From Enterococcus_D sp050529585 (lineage in GTDB: Bacteria > Bacillota > Bacilli > Lactobacillales > Enterococcaceae), in contig NZ_CP172882.1 of the NCBI RefSeq assembly GCF_050529585.1, forward strand, positions 2,356,001 to 2,420,000: a stretch of 64,000 nucleotides of DNA. Direction: 5' to 3'. A program made the translations under genes and the position numbers. Below, in pieces: positions 43,225 to 52,202 of the stretch. A model generated the notes under the pieces. It saw only the letters and a program-made list of their open reading frames with translations. It had not been told where the DNA came from and ran no database searches. The first letter of the stretch is position 1, and every line of letters starts with the position of its first letter.

Positions 43225-43872
43225 TTACGCTTGATTGGTCAATACGGCACTGATGACAATATATCCTGCTTCATTAAGCACACGTTTGATTTCATCGACT
43301 TGTCTTGATTCCAATTGAATCTCAACAATCGTCTTTAATGCCATCCGGTTGACCACAACTGTCAGAATACTTAACTGGTGATCCGCCAATAGTTTCGTGA
43401 CATCAGCTAAAACACCGACATGGTCATCGGTGATTTCGATCGACACTCGGGTTCCGCCATCATGATACCCTGTAATTTTTAGGAAAGCATCAAAAATATC
43501 ATTATTGGTAATGATACCAACCAGCTGCTTATCCTCCAGTACCGGCAAGACCCCTACATTTTCTCCCCGCATTAAAGAAATGGCATCTTCCAATAAGGCA
43601 TCCGGTGCAACTGTCGTCACTTTTTTCAACATAATATCAGCCACTGTGGTTTTATTCAACAGATAGTTCATTTCATAGACGCTTAGGCTAGTTGCCTTCG
43701 ACGGCATCGCTTCTGCAATCGTCCCTTCTGTGATCAAACCGACCAATTGATTGTTGTCAACGACTGGCAGGCGATGAATATCATGTTGTTTCATTAAATC
43801 AACTGCATCAAAAATCGGTGTTTGCGACTGGACAGTCACGACCGATTTTGTCATAAAATCACTTACACTCAT
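43225..43872 (-). CDS. CBS-pair and ACT domain protein
   Basis: A 215-residue protein with two CBS motifs (about 1-60 and 75-135) and a C-terminal ACT domain (RVSIEITDDHVGVLADVTKLLADHQLSILTVVV). It resembles AcuB of Bacillus. CBS pairs bind adenine nucleotides and ACT domains bind amino acids. The gene starts 4 bp behind livF and ends the liv operon, so a role as nucleotide and amino-acid sensor for branched-chain uptake is a reasonable inference. Confidence 0.88.
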   Translation of the reverse strand: MSVSDFMTKSVVTVQSQTPIFDAVDLMKQHDIHRLPVVDNNQLVGLITEGTIAEAMPSKATSLSVYEMNYLLNKTTVADIMLKKVTTVAPDALLEDAISLMRGENVGVLPVLEDKQLVGIITNNDIFDAFLKITGYHDGGTRVSIEITDDHVGVLADVTKLLADHQLSILTVVVNRMALKTIVEIQLESRQVDEIKRVLNEAGYIVISAVLTNQA

Positions 43873-43876
43873 CTTT

Positions 43877-44578
43877 TTACCCTCCTAGATATGCTTTGCG
43901 GACTTCATCGCTGGCCAACAGCTCTTGACCTGTGCCTTCTAACACGATTTTTCCGGTTTCAAGTACATAACCGCGATCAGCGATCGATAGTGCCATTTTG
44001 GCATTTTGTTCAATCAACAAGACTGTCGTACCTTGTTCTTTGATTTCTTGAATGATCGAGAAAATCTCTTTGATAAAAATCGGTGCTAATCCCATAGATG
44101 GTTCATCCAATAGCAGCAACCGTGGCTTAGACATGAGGGCACGCCCCATAGCCAACATTTGTTGTTCCCCACCAGACAAAGTTGCGGCATCTTGTGACAA
44201 GCGTTCTTTCAATACAGGGAATTTCTGATAGACCTGCTCGTAATCCGCTTTGACTTCATTGTCTTTGCGTAAAAAAGCACCCATCTCTAAATTTTCTTGG
44301 ACAGTCAAACCAGGAAAGACATGCCGACCTTCTGGGACTTGAGATAAACCTGAAGCCACGATTTTTTGCGGTGCTTCTTTTTCAATCGTTTTTCCTTCAA
44401 AGGTCACACTGCCTTTGGACGGCCGAATCAAGCCTGAGATTGTTCTTAAGATTGTTGTTTTCCCTGCACCATTGGCGCCAATCAAAGAGACGATTTCACC
44501 TTTTTCTACATGGAAGGACACGTCATGAACGGCTTGGATCATGCCATAATGCACGCTTAGATTTTGAATGTTCAGCAT
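43877..44578 (-). CDS. livF: Branched-chain amino acid ABC transporter ATPase LivF
   Basis: A 233-residue ATPase. Walker A is GANGAGKTT, the signature is LSGGEQQMLAMGRALM, and Walker B is LLLDEPSMGLAP. The LivF-specific QVPEGRHVFPGLTV motif is present. It overlaps livG by one base and forms the heterodimeric motor with LivG. Confidence 0.95.
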   Translation of the reverse strand: MLNIQNLSVHYGMIQAVHDVSFHVEKGEIVSLIGANGAGKTTILRTISGLIRPSKGSVTFEGKTIEKEAPQKIVASGLSQVPEGRHVFPGLTVQENLEMGAFLRKDNEVKADYEQVYQKFPVLKERLSQDAATLSGGEQQMLAMGRALMSKPRLLLLDEPSMGLAPIFIKEIFSIIQEIKEQGTTVLLIEQNAKMALSIADRGYVLETGKIVLEGTGQELLASDEVRKAYLGG

Positions 44579-45354
44579 CAGATTTCCCCTCCCAAATACG
44601 CTTCGATCACCCGCGGGTTATTTTTGATTTCTTCTGGTTGTCCATGGGCAATGACTTGTCCATATTCTAACACATAGATTCGTTCGCACACTTCCATAAC
44701 TAAACTCATGTCATGTTCGATCAATAAGATCGTCAATTGAAAGTCTTTTTGGATTTGATAGATCAGTTTGGTCAAGTCGGCGGTTTCTTGCGGGTTCATG
44801 CCGGCTGCAGGTTCATCCAAAAATAAGATTTTTGGTTCGGTTGCCAACGCCCGCACGATTTCTAATCGACGCTGTTCTCCATAAGGCAAATTTTTGGCTA
44901 ACGTTTGACTTTTGCCATCTAACCCGAAGATTCGCAACAGATCTAAGACTTTTCCCTTCATCTTATCTTCATTTTGATAAAACTTAGGCAAACGTAAAAT
45001 ACTAGTAAAAAATCCTTCGTTGTGTTTGCTGTTCATGGCAATCAAGACATTGTCCATCACAGTTAAGTCTTTGAACAAACGAATATTTTGAAAAGTTCTT
45101 GAAAGTCCTAAATCAGCGATTTTGTATGGTTTTTGGCCATTTAAGCGAACTGGTTTGCCTTGCTCTTCCAGCAGCACATCTCCCTCACTCGGTTCATAGA
45201 CCCCGGTCAGCAAATTGAACAAGGTCGTTTTACCAGCGCCATTAGGGCCAATCAACCCAACGAGTTCATTGTGTTCAAGATGTAAATCAACATGGGACAC
45301 AGCCGCTAAACCGCCAAAATTTTTGGTCAAGCTTTTAACTTCTAATAGAGGCAT
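44578..45354 (-). CDS. livG: Branched-chain amino acid ABC transporter ATPase LivG
   Basis: A 258-residue ATPase. Walker A is GPNGAGKTT, the signature region is LPYGEQRRLEIVRALA, and Walker B is ILFLDEPAAGMNPQE, all of the LivG type. It overlaps livM by 20 bp and livF by one base, which indicates coupled translation. Confidence 0.95.
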   Translation of the reverse strand: MPLLEVKSLTKNFGGLAAVSHVDLHLEHNELVGLIGPNGAGKTTLFNLLTGVYEPSEGDVLLEEQGKPVRLNGQKPYKIADLGLSRTFQNIRLFKDLTVMDNVLIAMNSKHNEGFFTSILRLPKFYQNEDKMKGKVLDLLRIFGLDGKSQTLAKNLPYGEQRRLEIVRALATEPKILFLDEPAAGMNPQETADLTKLIYQIQKDFQLTILLIEHDMSLVMEVCERIYVLEYGQVIAHGQPEEIKNNPRVIEAYLGGEI

Positions 45355-46312
45355 CTTTGTCGTCCCCCTTTTTCCAGAATTTATCCACCAAACGTTTTAC
45401 TGAGAATTCCCATGTACCTAATAGACCGCTTGGTTTGAAGATCATAATGATGATCAATGCCAATGCGTAAATGATCATCCGCAAGTCAGAGAAGCCTTGC
45501 AAGTACATATTTAAGATACCTAAGACAACGGCTGATACAACTGCTCCAGTTGTACTGCCTAATCCACCAAAGACAACAATGATCAATACATCGATCGATT
45601 TCATAAACCCGTAATCCTTTGGAAAGACTGATTGTTGATAGCTAGCGTATAATGTACCCGCAATACTCGCCAAGACTGCCCCCATCACAAAGGCGATGAC
45701 TTTATATTTGGTTGTATTGACACCCATTGATTCAGCCGCGATCTCATCTTCTCGTACCGCCAAGGTAGCACGTCCAGGTCCGCTATGAATGAAATTCGAT
45801 ACCACAAGAATCGATAAAAACGCAAAGATGAAGACAATTTGCCAATTGCTGAATTGCGGTAACCCAAAAATACCAGCTGGTCCATTGGTCAATCCTCGTA
45901 AATTGATCAACAAAATACGAATAATCTCAGAAACACCTAATGTTGCGATTGCTAGATAATCCCCTTTTAAACGTAGCGTTGGGATACCTACGATTAGCGC
46001 GATAAAACCTGATACCAGCATCCCGACCAAGAGACCACTGATAAACCCGCCAAACGTTGGATTATTGGCGGAAAGAATCGCACCCGCATAGGCACCAATT
46101 GCCATAAATCCTGCATGTCCCAATGAGAACTGTCCCGAAAAACCGATGATCAAGTTTAAGCCGACTGCCAAAATAATATTGATCCCGATATTGACAATAA
46201 TAGCATCTGAGAACAAGTTGATCATCCCGCCGTTATAAGCCGCAAATAAACCAAAGTAAACGATGGCTGCCAGAGCGAGCCAAATCAAATTATATTTAAT
46301 ATTTTTTTTCAT
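45335..46312 (-). CDS. livM: Branched-chain amino acid ABC transporter permease LivM
   Basis: A 325-residue membrane protein with about nine helices and the LivM signatures VGLNLIIGFSGQFSLGHAGF and LRLKGDYLAIATLGVSEIIR. The ATG at 46312 has AGGTGG 5 bp upstream; a GTG at 46321 is the alternative. It is directly behind livH. Confidence 0.94.
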   Translation of the reverse strand: MKKNIKYNLIWLALAAIVYFGLFAAYNGGMINLFSDAIIVNIGINIILAVGLNLIIGFSGQFSLGHAGFMAIGAYAGAILSANNPTFGGFISGLLVGMLVSGFIALIVGIPTLRLKGDYLAIATLGVSEIIRILLINLRGLTNGPAGIFGLPQFSNWQIVFIFAFLSILVVSNFIHSGPGRATLAVREDEIAAESMGVNTTKYKVIAFVMGAVLASIAGTLYASYQQSVFPKDYGFMKSIDVLIIVVFGGLGSTTGAVVSAVVLGILNMYLQGFSDLRMIIYALALIIIMIFKPSGLLGTWEFSVKRLVDKFWKKGDDKDASIRS

Positions 46313-46321
46313 TCTGACCAC

Positions 46322-47200
46322 CTACACTTTCTCTTTGATATTTTTGCCTAAAATCCCTGCCGGACGAACAAGCAATATAATTATTAAAATTGCATAAACC
46401 AAAGCATCTTTATAATCTGAAAACCCTAATGCTGTCGCGGTCGTTTCAATCAAGCCAATCACAAAACCGCCTAGTGCAGCACCAGGAATAATACCAATAC
46501 CACCTAAAACAGCGGCTACAAATGATTTCAGACCAGGTACGACGCCCATCGTTGGATCAATTGAATTATAATACAAGCCAATCAGCATTCCACCAGCGGC
46601 AGCTAAAGCAGAACCCAATGCGAAGGTGAATGAAATCGTTCGATTGACATTGATCCCCATCAATCGTGCGGCATCTGCGTCCACACTTACCGCCCGCATC
46701 GCTTTTCCCATTCTGGTTTTTTTGACAATCAATTGCAGCAAAATCATCAATGTCAAGGAAACCGCCAAGATCAATAATTGAATATTGCTGACTTCGATAA
46801 AGCCAATCGCATACGTCTTACGCGCAATGGCTTGCGGAAAAGGACGTACATCCGCTGAGAAGAAAAAGATCATGATATTTTGTAAAAAATAAGAGACACC
46901 GATTGCTGTGATCAATGCCGAGATCCGAGTAGAATTACGTAATGGTCGATACGCCAAAAACTCGATGGTGACCCCTAAAGCCGCACTAGCGATCATTGAG
47001 ATAAACAATGCTGGGAAAAAGCCCAACTGCCATTGATTGATCAAAAAATACCCAATAAAACTACCAATCATATATATTTCACCATGGGCGAAATTGATTA
47101 ATTTAATGATACCATAGACCATCGTATAGCCCAGAGCGAGTAGGGCATAGATACTACCCAAGAACAAGCCGTTGATCAATTGCTGGATCATCATTTCCAT
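46322..47200 (-). CDS. livH: Branched-chain amino acid ABC transporter permease LivH
   Basis: A 292-residue membrane protein with about eight helices. LivH signatures are GLFLGSIYALLALGYTMVYG, INFAHGEIYMIGSFIGY and GLKSFVAAVLGGIGIIPGA. Two further in-frame ATGs lie within the first four codons, so the exact start is uncertain by a few residues. It is separated from livJ by 115 bp with a hairpin. Confidence 0.94.
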   Translation of the reverse strand: MEMMIQQLINGLFLGSIYALLALGYTMVYGIIKLINFAHGEIYMIGSFIGYFLINQWQLGFFPALFISMIASAALGVTIEFLAYRPLRNSTRISALITAIGVSYFLQNIMIFFFSADVRPFPQAIARKTYAIGFIEVSNIQLLILAVSLTLMILLQLIVKKTRMGKAMRAVSVDADAARLMGINVNRTISFTFALGSALAAAGGMLIGLYYNSIDPTMGVVPGLKSFVAAVLGGIGIIPGAALGGFVIGLIETTATALGFSDYKDALVYAILIIILLVRPAGILGKNIKEKV

Positions 47201-47256
47201 ATGCTCACATCCAATATTTTTTTGTATGTACTACCTTGCTATGATAGAGAAAAGAA

Positions 47257-47287
47257 ACTGAGACAACCGTTGCTGGCTTGCCTCAGT
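47257..47287 (-). terminator. Attenuator-like hairpin between livJ and livH
   Basis: 10-bp arms with one mismatch (ACTGAGGCAA and TTGTCTCAGT), 11-nt loop, and the T-rich tail TTTCTTTTCTC on the minus strand. It probably stops part of the transcripts so that the binding protein is made in excess over the membrane parts. Confidence 0.6.
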
Positions 47288-47315
47288 CATTGTTTGTTGC
47301 TTTATCGTTTCGTGT

Positions 47316-48500
47316 TTAAGGATTTACTGTATCAGCTGACGTTTCTTTTCCTTCTGTTAATCCTAATACAACTGCCGATTTTTCCGGGTTATGGTTGGCA
47401 TCCATTGTAATTTCACCTGTCACACCTTGGAAGTCTTTCAATTCAGACAATCCCGTTGCGATTGCTGTTGAATCTGCAGAATCTTGATCCTCAATGGCTT
47501 GTTTGATCATGTAGACTGCATCGTAAGCCAATGCATTGAAAGCGGATGGCTCTTTGCCAAATTTTTCTTTAAATGCGGCAACAAAAGGTTCTACTTTGTC
47601 ATTGGCAGGCGCATTGGTTGAGAAGTGACCTGTATAATACACATCAGATACATTTTCCGCACCAGCCGTTTGCACCATTTTCTCATCACCAAATCCATCG
47701 GCACCAATAATTGGTTGATCAATACCTAATTCTCTTGCTTGTTTGATGATCAATCCAGCTTCAGTATAATATCCTGGAATAAACAAGACATCAAAATCTG
47801 CATTCTTGATTTTTGTCAGAACAGCTTGGAAATCTTTATCTCCTTCGGTAAAGTTTTCTTCCATAACAACTTCGCCAGTATAGCTAGACTTGAAGGCTTC
47901 GGTCAATCCGATTGCGTAATCACTTGAATTATCACCTAAGATGATTGCTTTAGACGCATCCAAATTATCTTGGGCATACTTGGCTAAAATCGTTCCTTGG
48001 AAACTATCTTGGAAACATGAGCGGAAAGCAAAGCCTTGGACTTTATCACTGCTGACAGTGATCGCATCATCCGTACCAGATGGTGTCACCAATGGTACTT
48101 GTGCTTTCGTTACGTTTGGCAAAGCTGCTTTCGTCGCACCAGAAGTTGCTGGCCCGATCATTGCTACGACCTTATCATTGGTTGTTAAGTTCGCTGCTAC
48201 TGTTGCAGCTTCATTGTTATCAGATTTGTTATCTTTAGATACGATTTCAATCTCTTTGCCTAAAACCCCGCCAGCAGCATTGATTTCTTCAACCGCTAAA
48301 TCGATTCCGTCTTTTTCAGCAGAACCATACGCAGCTACGGCACCTGATAATTCTAAATTGACACCAATTTTGATTGTGTCACCTTCTTGTTTATTGCCCC
48401 CATCCGCTGAACCGCTACTTGATGAACCACCAGTTGGTCCTGCGCTGCAGGCTGTTAGTAGAAACAAACTCGCAAATAAAAATGCAAATTTCTTTTTCAT
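47316..48500 (-). CDS. livJ: Branched-chain amino acid ABC transporter binding lipoprotein
   Basis: A 394-residue Leu/Ile/Val-binding protein. The signal peptide ends in LLTAC with Cys18 lipidated, followed by a Gly/Ser-rich linker. The mature part has the LIVBP pattern (IKIGVNLELSGAVAAYGSAEKDGIDLAVEEINAAGG, IGPATSGATKAALP, VTPSGTDDAI). It heads the operon and has a strong promoter with an adjoining CodY-like box. Confidence 0.94.
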   Translation of the reverse strand: MKKKFAFLFASLFLLTACSAGPTGGSSSSGSADGGNKQEGDTIKIGVNLELSGAVAAYGSAEKDGIDLAVEEINAAGGVLGKEIEIVSKDNKSDNNEAATVAANLTTNDKVVAMIGPATSGATKAALPNVTKAQVPLVTPSGTDDAITVSSDKVQGFAFRSCFQDSFQGTILAKYAQDNLDASKAIILGDNSSDYAIGLTEAFKSSYTGEVVMEENFTEGDKDFQAVLTKIKNADFDVLFIPGYYTEAGLIIKQARELGIDQPIIGADGFGDEKMVQTAGAENVSDVYYTGHFSTNAPANDKVEPFVAAFKEKFGKEPSAFNALAYDAVYMIKQAIEDQDSADSTAIATGLSELKDFQGVTGEITMDANHNPEKSAVVLGLTEGKETSADTVNP

Positions 48501-48539
48501 TTATGATCCTCTCCTTTACATCCCCTAGATATGTTATCA

Positions 48540-48568
48540 AATATACGCAAAAACGAGAGAAAAGTCAA
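48540..48568 (-). promoter_or_regulatory. liv operon promoter
   Basis: TTGACT (48568-48563), 17-bp spacer, TATATT (48545-48540), 40 bp upstream of the livJ start codon. Confidence 0.85.
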
Positions 48569-48570
48569 CA

Positions 48571-48585
48571 AATTATCAGAATATT
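48571..48585. promoter_or_regulatory. CodY-like box at the liv promoter
   Basis: On the minus strand AATATTCTGATAATT matches the CodY consensus AATTTTCWGAAAATT at 13 of 15 positions and ends 2 bp before the -35. CodY senses branched-chain amino acids, the substrates of this transporter. Confidence 0.65.
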
Positions 48586-48671
48586 TCATCTATTCTATTT
48601 GGTTTTTTTTACCATAACACAACCAGTATCGTAGAAAACATTGAATTTATACCTTTGGCAGCGTTTTTCAT

Positions 48672-48713
48672 AAAAAAAAGAAACAAAAGCTAGTTAAAAC
48701 TTTTGTTTCTTTT
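48672..48713 (-). terminator. Terminator of the ROK kinase gene
   Basis: Arms AAAAGAAACAAAAG and CTTTTGTTTCTTTT with a 10-nt loop, followed on the minus strand by a T-run. Confidence 0.8.
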
Positions 48714-48750
48714 ACCACTTACTTTATTGCCTCTACACCCCAGATACACA

Positions 48751-49629
48751 TCATCTCACAGTTTCATTTTGCGCCAAGAAATTTGCTGCTGCCCCAACCA
48801 AATTGGCATCATTCCGATAATCACACAGTTTGATCAGTGGTTTAAAATCATTCAATCCTTGTGCCGACAACATTTGTGATAGACGTTGCTCAACTTCTGT
48901 CAATAGACCTTCTTTGGCACTGACACCGCCTCCGATAATAATGACTTCTGGGTCAAATGCAAATTGGATGCTAAACAGCCCTTGCGCCAAATAGCGATAA
49001 AAATTATCGACTTCTTCTGCTGCGATCGGGTCGCCTGATTCACTACGCGTAAAGACCTCTTCCCCAGAAATCGTATCCCGCTCGATGCCCATTCGATCAC
49101 AATAACGCCACGCCATTTGCACGGCTGTGCCTAACTGTGAAAAAGTCTTCCCTTGATCTAAGATCATCAATCCAAATTCACCACCATAGAGATGCGCACC
49201 ACGAATCAACTGTCCATGGTGGATCAAGGTACCACCTACCCCTGTACCGATGACCACAAAAGCCGCTTCTTCAAATCCTTTGCCGGCACCTTGATAAAAC
49301 TCGGCTAAGCCAGCACAATTGGCATCATTCTCAATGGTGACAGGCAAATTGAACAAGTTTTCTAATTCGCTATAGATATCGAAACCATGAATATATGGAA
49401 TTGCACTGATTCCGTTGATTTGCCGTTTTTCAGCGTTGACTGCCCCTGGGGCACTGATGCCAACACCTTCAATCACCCCTGCAACTTTATCTTGGACTGA
49501 TTTTAATTGGATCTTCATTTCTTCCCAAGTCTTTGGTGTAGTAAATTTCCCTTTTTCGGTCAGTTCATCTCCTGTCCATACCCCATACTTTACTGCAGAT
49601 CCACCCATATCAAATACTAAAATAGCCAT
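48751..49629 (-). CDS. ROK family sugar kinase
   Basis: A 292-residue kinase. The ATP loop is VFDMGGSAVKYGV at the N-terminus, and the ROK signature region is VIGTGVGGTLIHHGQLIRGAHLYGGEFG. ENDANCAGLAEFYQG carries the catalytic aspartate. The cysteine zinc site of many ROK glucokinases is missing, which fits the beta-glucoside kinase (BglK) branch. Substrate not certain. Single gene with its own terminator. Confidence 0.85.
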   Translation of the reverse strand: MAILVFDMGGSAVKYGVWTGDELTEKGKFTTPKTWEEMKIQLKSVQDKVAGVIEGVGISAPGAVNAEKRQINGISAIPYIHGFDIYSELENLFNLPVTIENDANCAGLAEFYQGAGKGFEEAAFVVIGTGVGGTLIHHGQLIRGAHLYGGEFGLMILDQGKTFSQLGTAVQMAWRYCDRMGIERDTISGEEVFTRSESGDPIAAEEVDNFYRYLAQGLFSIQFAFDPEVIIIGGGVSAKEGLLTEVEQRLSQMLSAQGLNDFKPLIKLCDYRNDANLVGAAANFLAQNETVR

Positions 49630-49717
49630 ACATTTCCCTCATTTATCTTTAGATTGTCTATACCTTTCATTTTACCGCAAGCGGGCTGTTGACGAAAGCG
49701 ATTTCTTTAAAATGTGT

Positions 49718-49742
49718 AAAAAAACAGCTGAACTAGTCAGCT
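49718..49742 (-). terminator. Terminator of the GNAT gene
   Basis: ACAGCTGA...TCAGCTGT-type hairpin with a seven-base T-tract on the minus strand; it overlaps the stop codon of the GNAT gene. Confidence 0.8.
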
Positions 49743-50213
49743 GTCAGTGAGTGTTTTTACCATGGTTATCTGGTCAAATAATTGTTGACCGTCTTCATAG
49801 ATCGGTGTGGCGTAGTGCTTGATAAAATAATCTTTTTGACGACTACATACAACAAACCCTTGTCTTTGATACAGACTGCGGGCCGATGAAGAGATATCTC
49901 CGGTTTTGATCCATAATGTTATTGGACTTTGCAGGTTGCACACACGCACGATCGTTGATTCAACTGCTTGCAATAACTGTCTGCCTATCCCACGGTTTTG
50001 ACAATCGGATGCAACTGCCAGATTCATAACTTCCCATCCGTCCTGATGTTGTTGAAAAACCACGATACCGATCAGACGTTTGTCTTCTTCATAAACCAGC
50101 ACTTGACTCTCATAGAGATACCCTTCGACTATGGCCTTATCTGGGTCTGCATCAAGCAACAACGACCAAGGATAGTCCTCTTCTTCATTCAGTTTGCGGA
50201 TCACACGATTCAC
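49737..50213 (-). CDS. GNAT family N-acetyltransferase
   Basis: A 158-residue acetyltransferase. The acetyl-CoA binding motif A is LAVASDCQNRGIGRQLLQAVE. The substrate is unknown. A C-terminal motif YQRQGFVVCSRQKDYFIKHYATPIYEDG is typical of one uncharacterised Firmicutes GNAT group. It lies between yidD and the ROK kinase gene on the same strand. Confidence 0.88.
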   Translation of the reverse strand: MNRVIRKLNEEEDYPWSLLLDADPDKAIVEGYLYESQVLVYEEDKRLIGIVVFQQHQDGWEVMNLAVASDCQNRGIGRQLLQAVESTIVRVCNLQSPITLWIKTGDISSSARSLYQRQGFVVCSRQKDYFIKHYATPIYEDGQQLFDQITMVKTLTDS

Positions 50214-50268
50214 TCCTTATGGTCAGATACCATCTGATTCCATTTTGTCCCACACTGCTGCTCCATTC

Positions 50269-50544
50269 TCAACGCTTATAAGAACGATAGACCGGCTTTT
50301 CAGCATCCTCAGTATTGCGCTTCAAGGAAAATTTCCGTGGCACATAATCGATGCCGCCTTTGACAAAAGGATGACAACGCAAGATTCGTGAAATCCCCAT
50401 TGCTGTTCCTTTGGCCGGTCCATGCACTTGGATTGCTTGGATCATATAACTTGAACAAGTCGGATAGTATCGACAACTAGGGGGAAATAATGGCGAAATA
50501 AAGCGTTGATAAAATCGAACCAATCCAATCAATAATTTACTCAT
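50269..50544 (-). CDS. yidD: Membrane protein insertion efficiency factor YidD
   Basis: A 91-residue protein with the family pattern LVRFYQRFISPLFPPSCRYYPTCSSYMIQAI...HGPAKG...RILRCHPFVKGGIDYVP, including conserved cysteines. YidD helps YidC-dependent membrane insertion. The start at 50544 has GGAAG 5 bp upstream; the longer frame lacks an RBS. Confidence 0.93.
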   Translation of the reverse strand: MSKLLIGLVRFYQRFISPLFPPSCRYYPTCSSYMIQAIQVHGPAKGTAMGISRILRCHPFVKGGIDYVPRKFSLKRNTEDAEKPVYRSYKR

Positions 50545-50621
50545 ATTATCTTCCTTTTCTATCCTATCACATCGATATGAAAAAACTAGGACCAAGCGGT
50601 TGCTTTGCCCTAGTCGCATAC

Positions 50622-50798
50622 TTATTTCATAAACTCTAAAATATGATTCCAAAGACTTGGAGAGAACACTTTAAAGGGACTGCCATCACCTATAATGCCG
50701 TAGCCAATCATCGTTCCTGCTAGAAATAATAAAATAGCACCTAAAATAACCAACAATATTTTCATTAAGCTAGTTAATATATAGCGATTTAAGTTCAC
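50622..50798 (-). CDS. EpuA-like small membrane protein (58 aa)
   Basis: A 58-residue protein: a short basic start (MNLNRYILTSLMK), one hydrophobic helix (ILLVILGAILLFLAGTMIGYGI) and the outer tail GDGSPFKVFSPSLWNHILEFMK. The tail and the place directly behind murA match the EpuA family (Pfam PF11772, misleadingly named RNA polymerase subunit beta). Function unknown. The start is GTG at 50798 with GGAGAG 6 bp upstream, 19 bp beyond the murA stop codon. Confidence 0.8.
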   Translation of the reverse strand: MNLNRYILTSLMKILLVILGAILLFLAGTMIGYGIIGDGSPFKVFSPSLWNHILEFMK

Positions 50799-50817
50799 CT
50801 TTATCTCTCCTATTCAA

Positions 50818-52110
50818 CTATGCAGTGACTGCTGCCGTTTCCTCAACTGCATCTGAGACCCGTTCAACATCTGCGCCTAGTTGTTGTAATTTTTCATGGA
50901 ATTTATAGTAACCACGATCCAAATATTTCAAGTTACGCACCCGCGTGCGACCAGTTGAGCGCAAGCCCAAAAGAATCAAAGCTGCTGCTGCGCGTAAATC
51001 AGTTGCGTAGACTAAGGCACCTTGTAATTCGTGCCCACCTTCGATTACTGCCACATTGCCGTCAATTTTGACATGGGCATTCATACGGCGCATTTCTTCA
51101 AGATGTTGGAACCGATTTTCGAAGACCGTTTCATTGACTACACTTGTACCTGCTGCCAATAATTGGATGGCAGACATTTGCGCTTGCATATCTGTTGGAA
51201 ATCCAGGATGAGGCATCGTTTTGACATCTGTCGCTTTTAATTGTGCTGGTCCAACGACCCGAACGCCTTCTGGCACTTCAGTGATGGTTGCACCCATTTC
51301 AGTTAGCTTAGAAATCAAAGGACGGTTGTGTTCAGAAATGGCATCTTTGATGATCACATCCCCCTCAGTCATTGCTGCAGCTACCATAAAAGTTCCTGCT
51401 TCGATCCGATCTTGCACGATCGAATGACTGACCGCGTGCAAATGATCGACCCCTTCAATACGCATTGTTTCAGTACCCGCACCAAAAACTTTGGCACCCA
51501 TTTTATTCAAGATATTCGCTAAATCAACGATTTCAGGTTCACGGGCAACATTTTCGATGATCGTCGTACCTTTTGCTTTGACAGCTGCCATCATGATATT
51601 TTGGGTCGCACCGACACTTGGGAAATCTAAATAAATGCTATTTCCTTTTAGTTCACTTGCGATTGCTTCTATGTATCCGTCTTTTTGAATGATCTTCGCA
51701 CCTAAAGCTTGAAATCCTTTCAAATGTAAATCGATTGGTCGTTTGCCAATGGCACATCCACCAGGCATAGCAACTTTCGCATGACCATTTCGGGCCAATA
51801 ATGGACCCATAACTACAATTGAGGCACGCATTTGACTGACATACTCATATGGTGCTTCAATAGCCAAATCATCCGATGCATCAATGGTCATCGTATTTGT
51901 TTCTTTATTAAAATCGATTGCGACATTTAGATGTCGAATCACTTCTCTCATTGTTAAAACATCTGATAAGATTGGTACGTTTGTTAAAGTCGTTGTGCCT
52001 TCTTCTGCCAACAGACTTGCCGCTAAGATAGGTAAAACAGCATTCTTTGCGCCTTCGATCTTCACTTTCCCAGTGAGACGATTACCACCTTGAACGATCA
52101 TTTCTTCCAT
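50818..52110 (-). CDS. murA: UDP-N-acetylglucosamine 1-carboxyvinyltransferase
   Basis: First committed step of peptidoglycan synthesis: transfers enolpyruvate from PEP to UDP-GlcNAc; the target of fosfomycin. The N-terminus MIVQGGNRLTGKVKIEGAKNAVLPILAA is typical. The active-site cysteine loop is PGGCAIGKRPIDLHL, with Cys near residue 118. Length 430 from the ATG at 52110, which has GGAGGG upstream. It follows the DUF1146 gene; Firmicutes usually carry a second paralogue (murAB), not in this window. Confidence 0.96.
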   Translation of the reverse strand: MEEMIVQGGNRLTGKVKIEGAKNAVLPILAASLLAEEGTTTLTNVPILSDVLTMREVIRHLNVAIDFNKETNTMTIDASDDLAIEAPYEYVSQMRASIVVMGPLLARNGHAKVAMPGGCAIGKRPIDLHLKGFQALGAKIIQKDGYIEAIASELKGNSIYLDFPSVGATQNIMMAAVKAKGTTIIENVAREPEIVDLANILNKMGAKVFGAGTETMRIEGVDHLHAVSHSIVQDRIEAGTFMVAAAMTEGDVIIKDAISEHNRPLISKLTEMGATITEVPEGVRVVGPAQLKATDVKTMPHPGFPTDMQAQMSAIQLLAAGTSVVNETVFENRFQHLEEMRRMNAHVKIDGNVAVIEGGHELQGALVYATDLRAAAALILLGLRSTGRTRVRNLKYLDRGYYKFHEKLQQLGADVERVSDAVEETAAVTA

Positions 52111-52202
52111 TATTTTCCCTCCAAATAATGCATTAAAACCTACACAAAACCTTGCCAATTATAGCACAAATCCTTGTATACTTGCATATATTATTGATAA
52201 TC

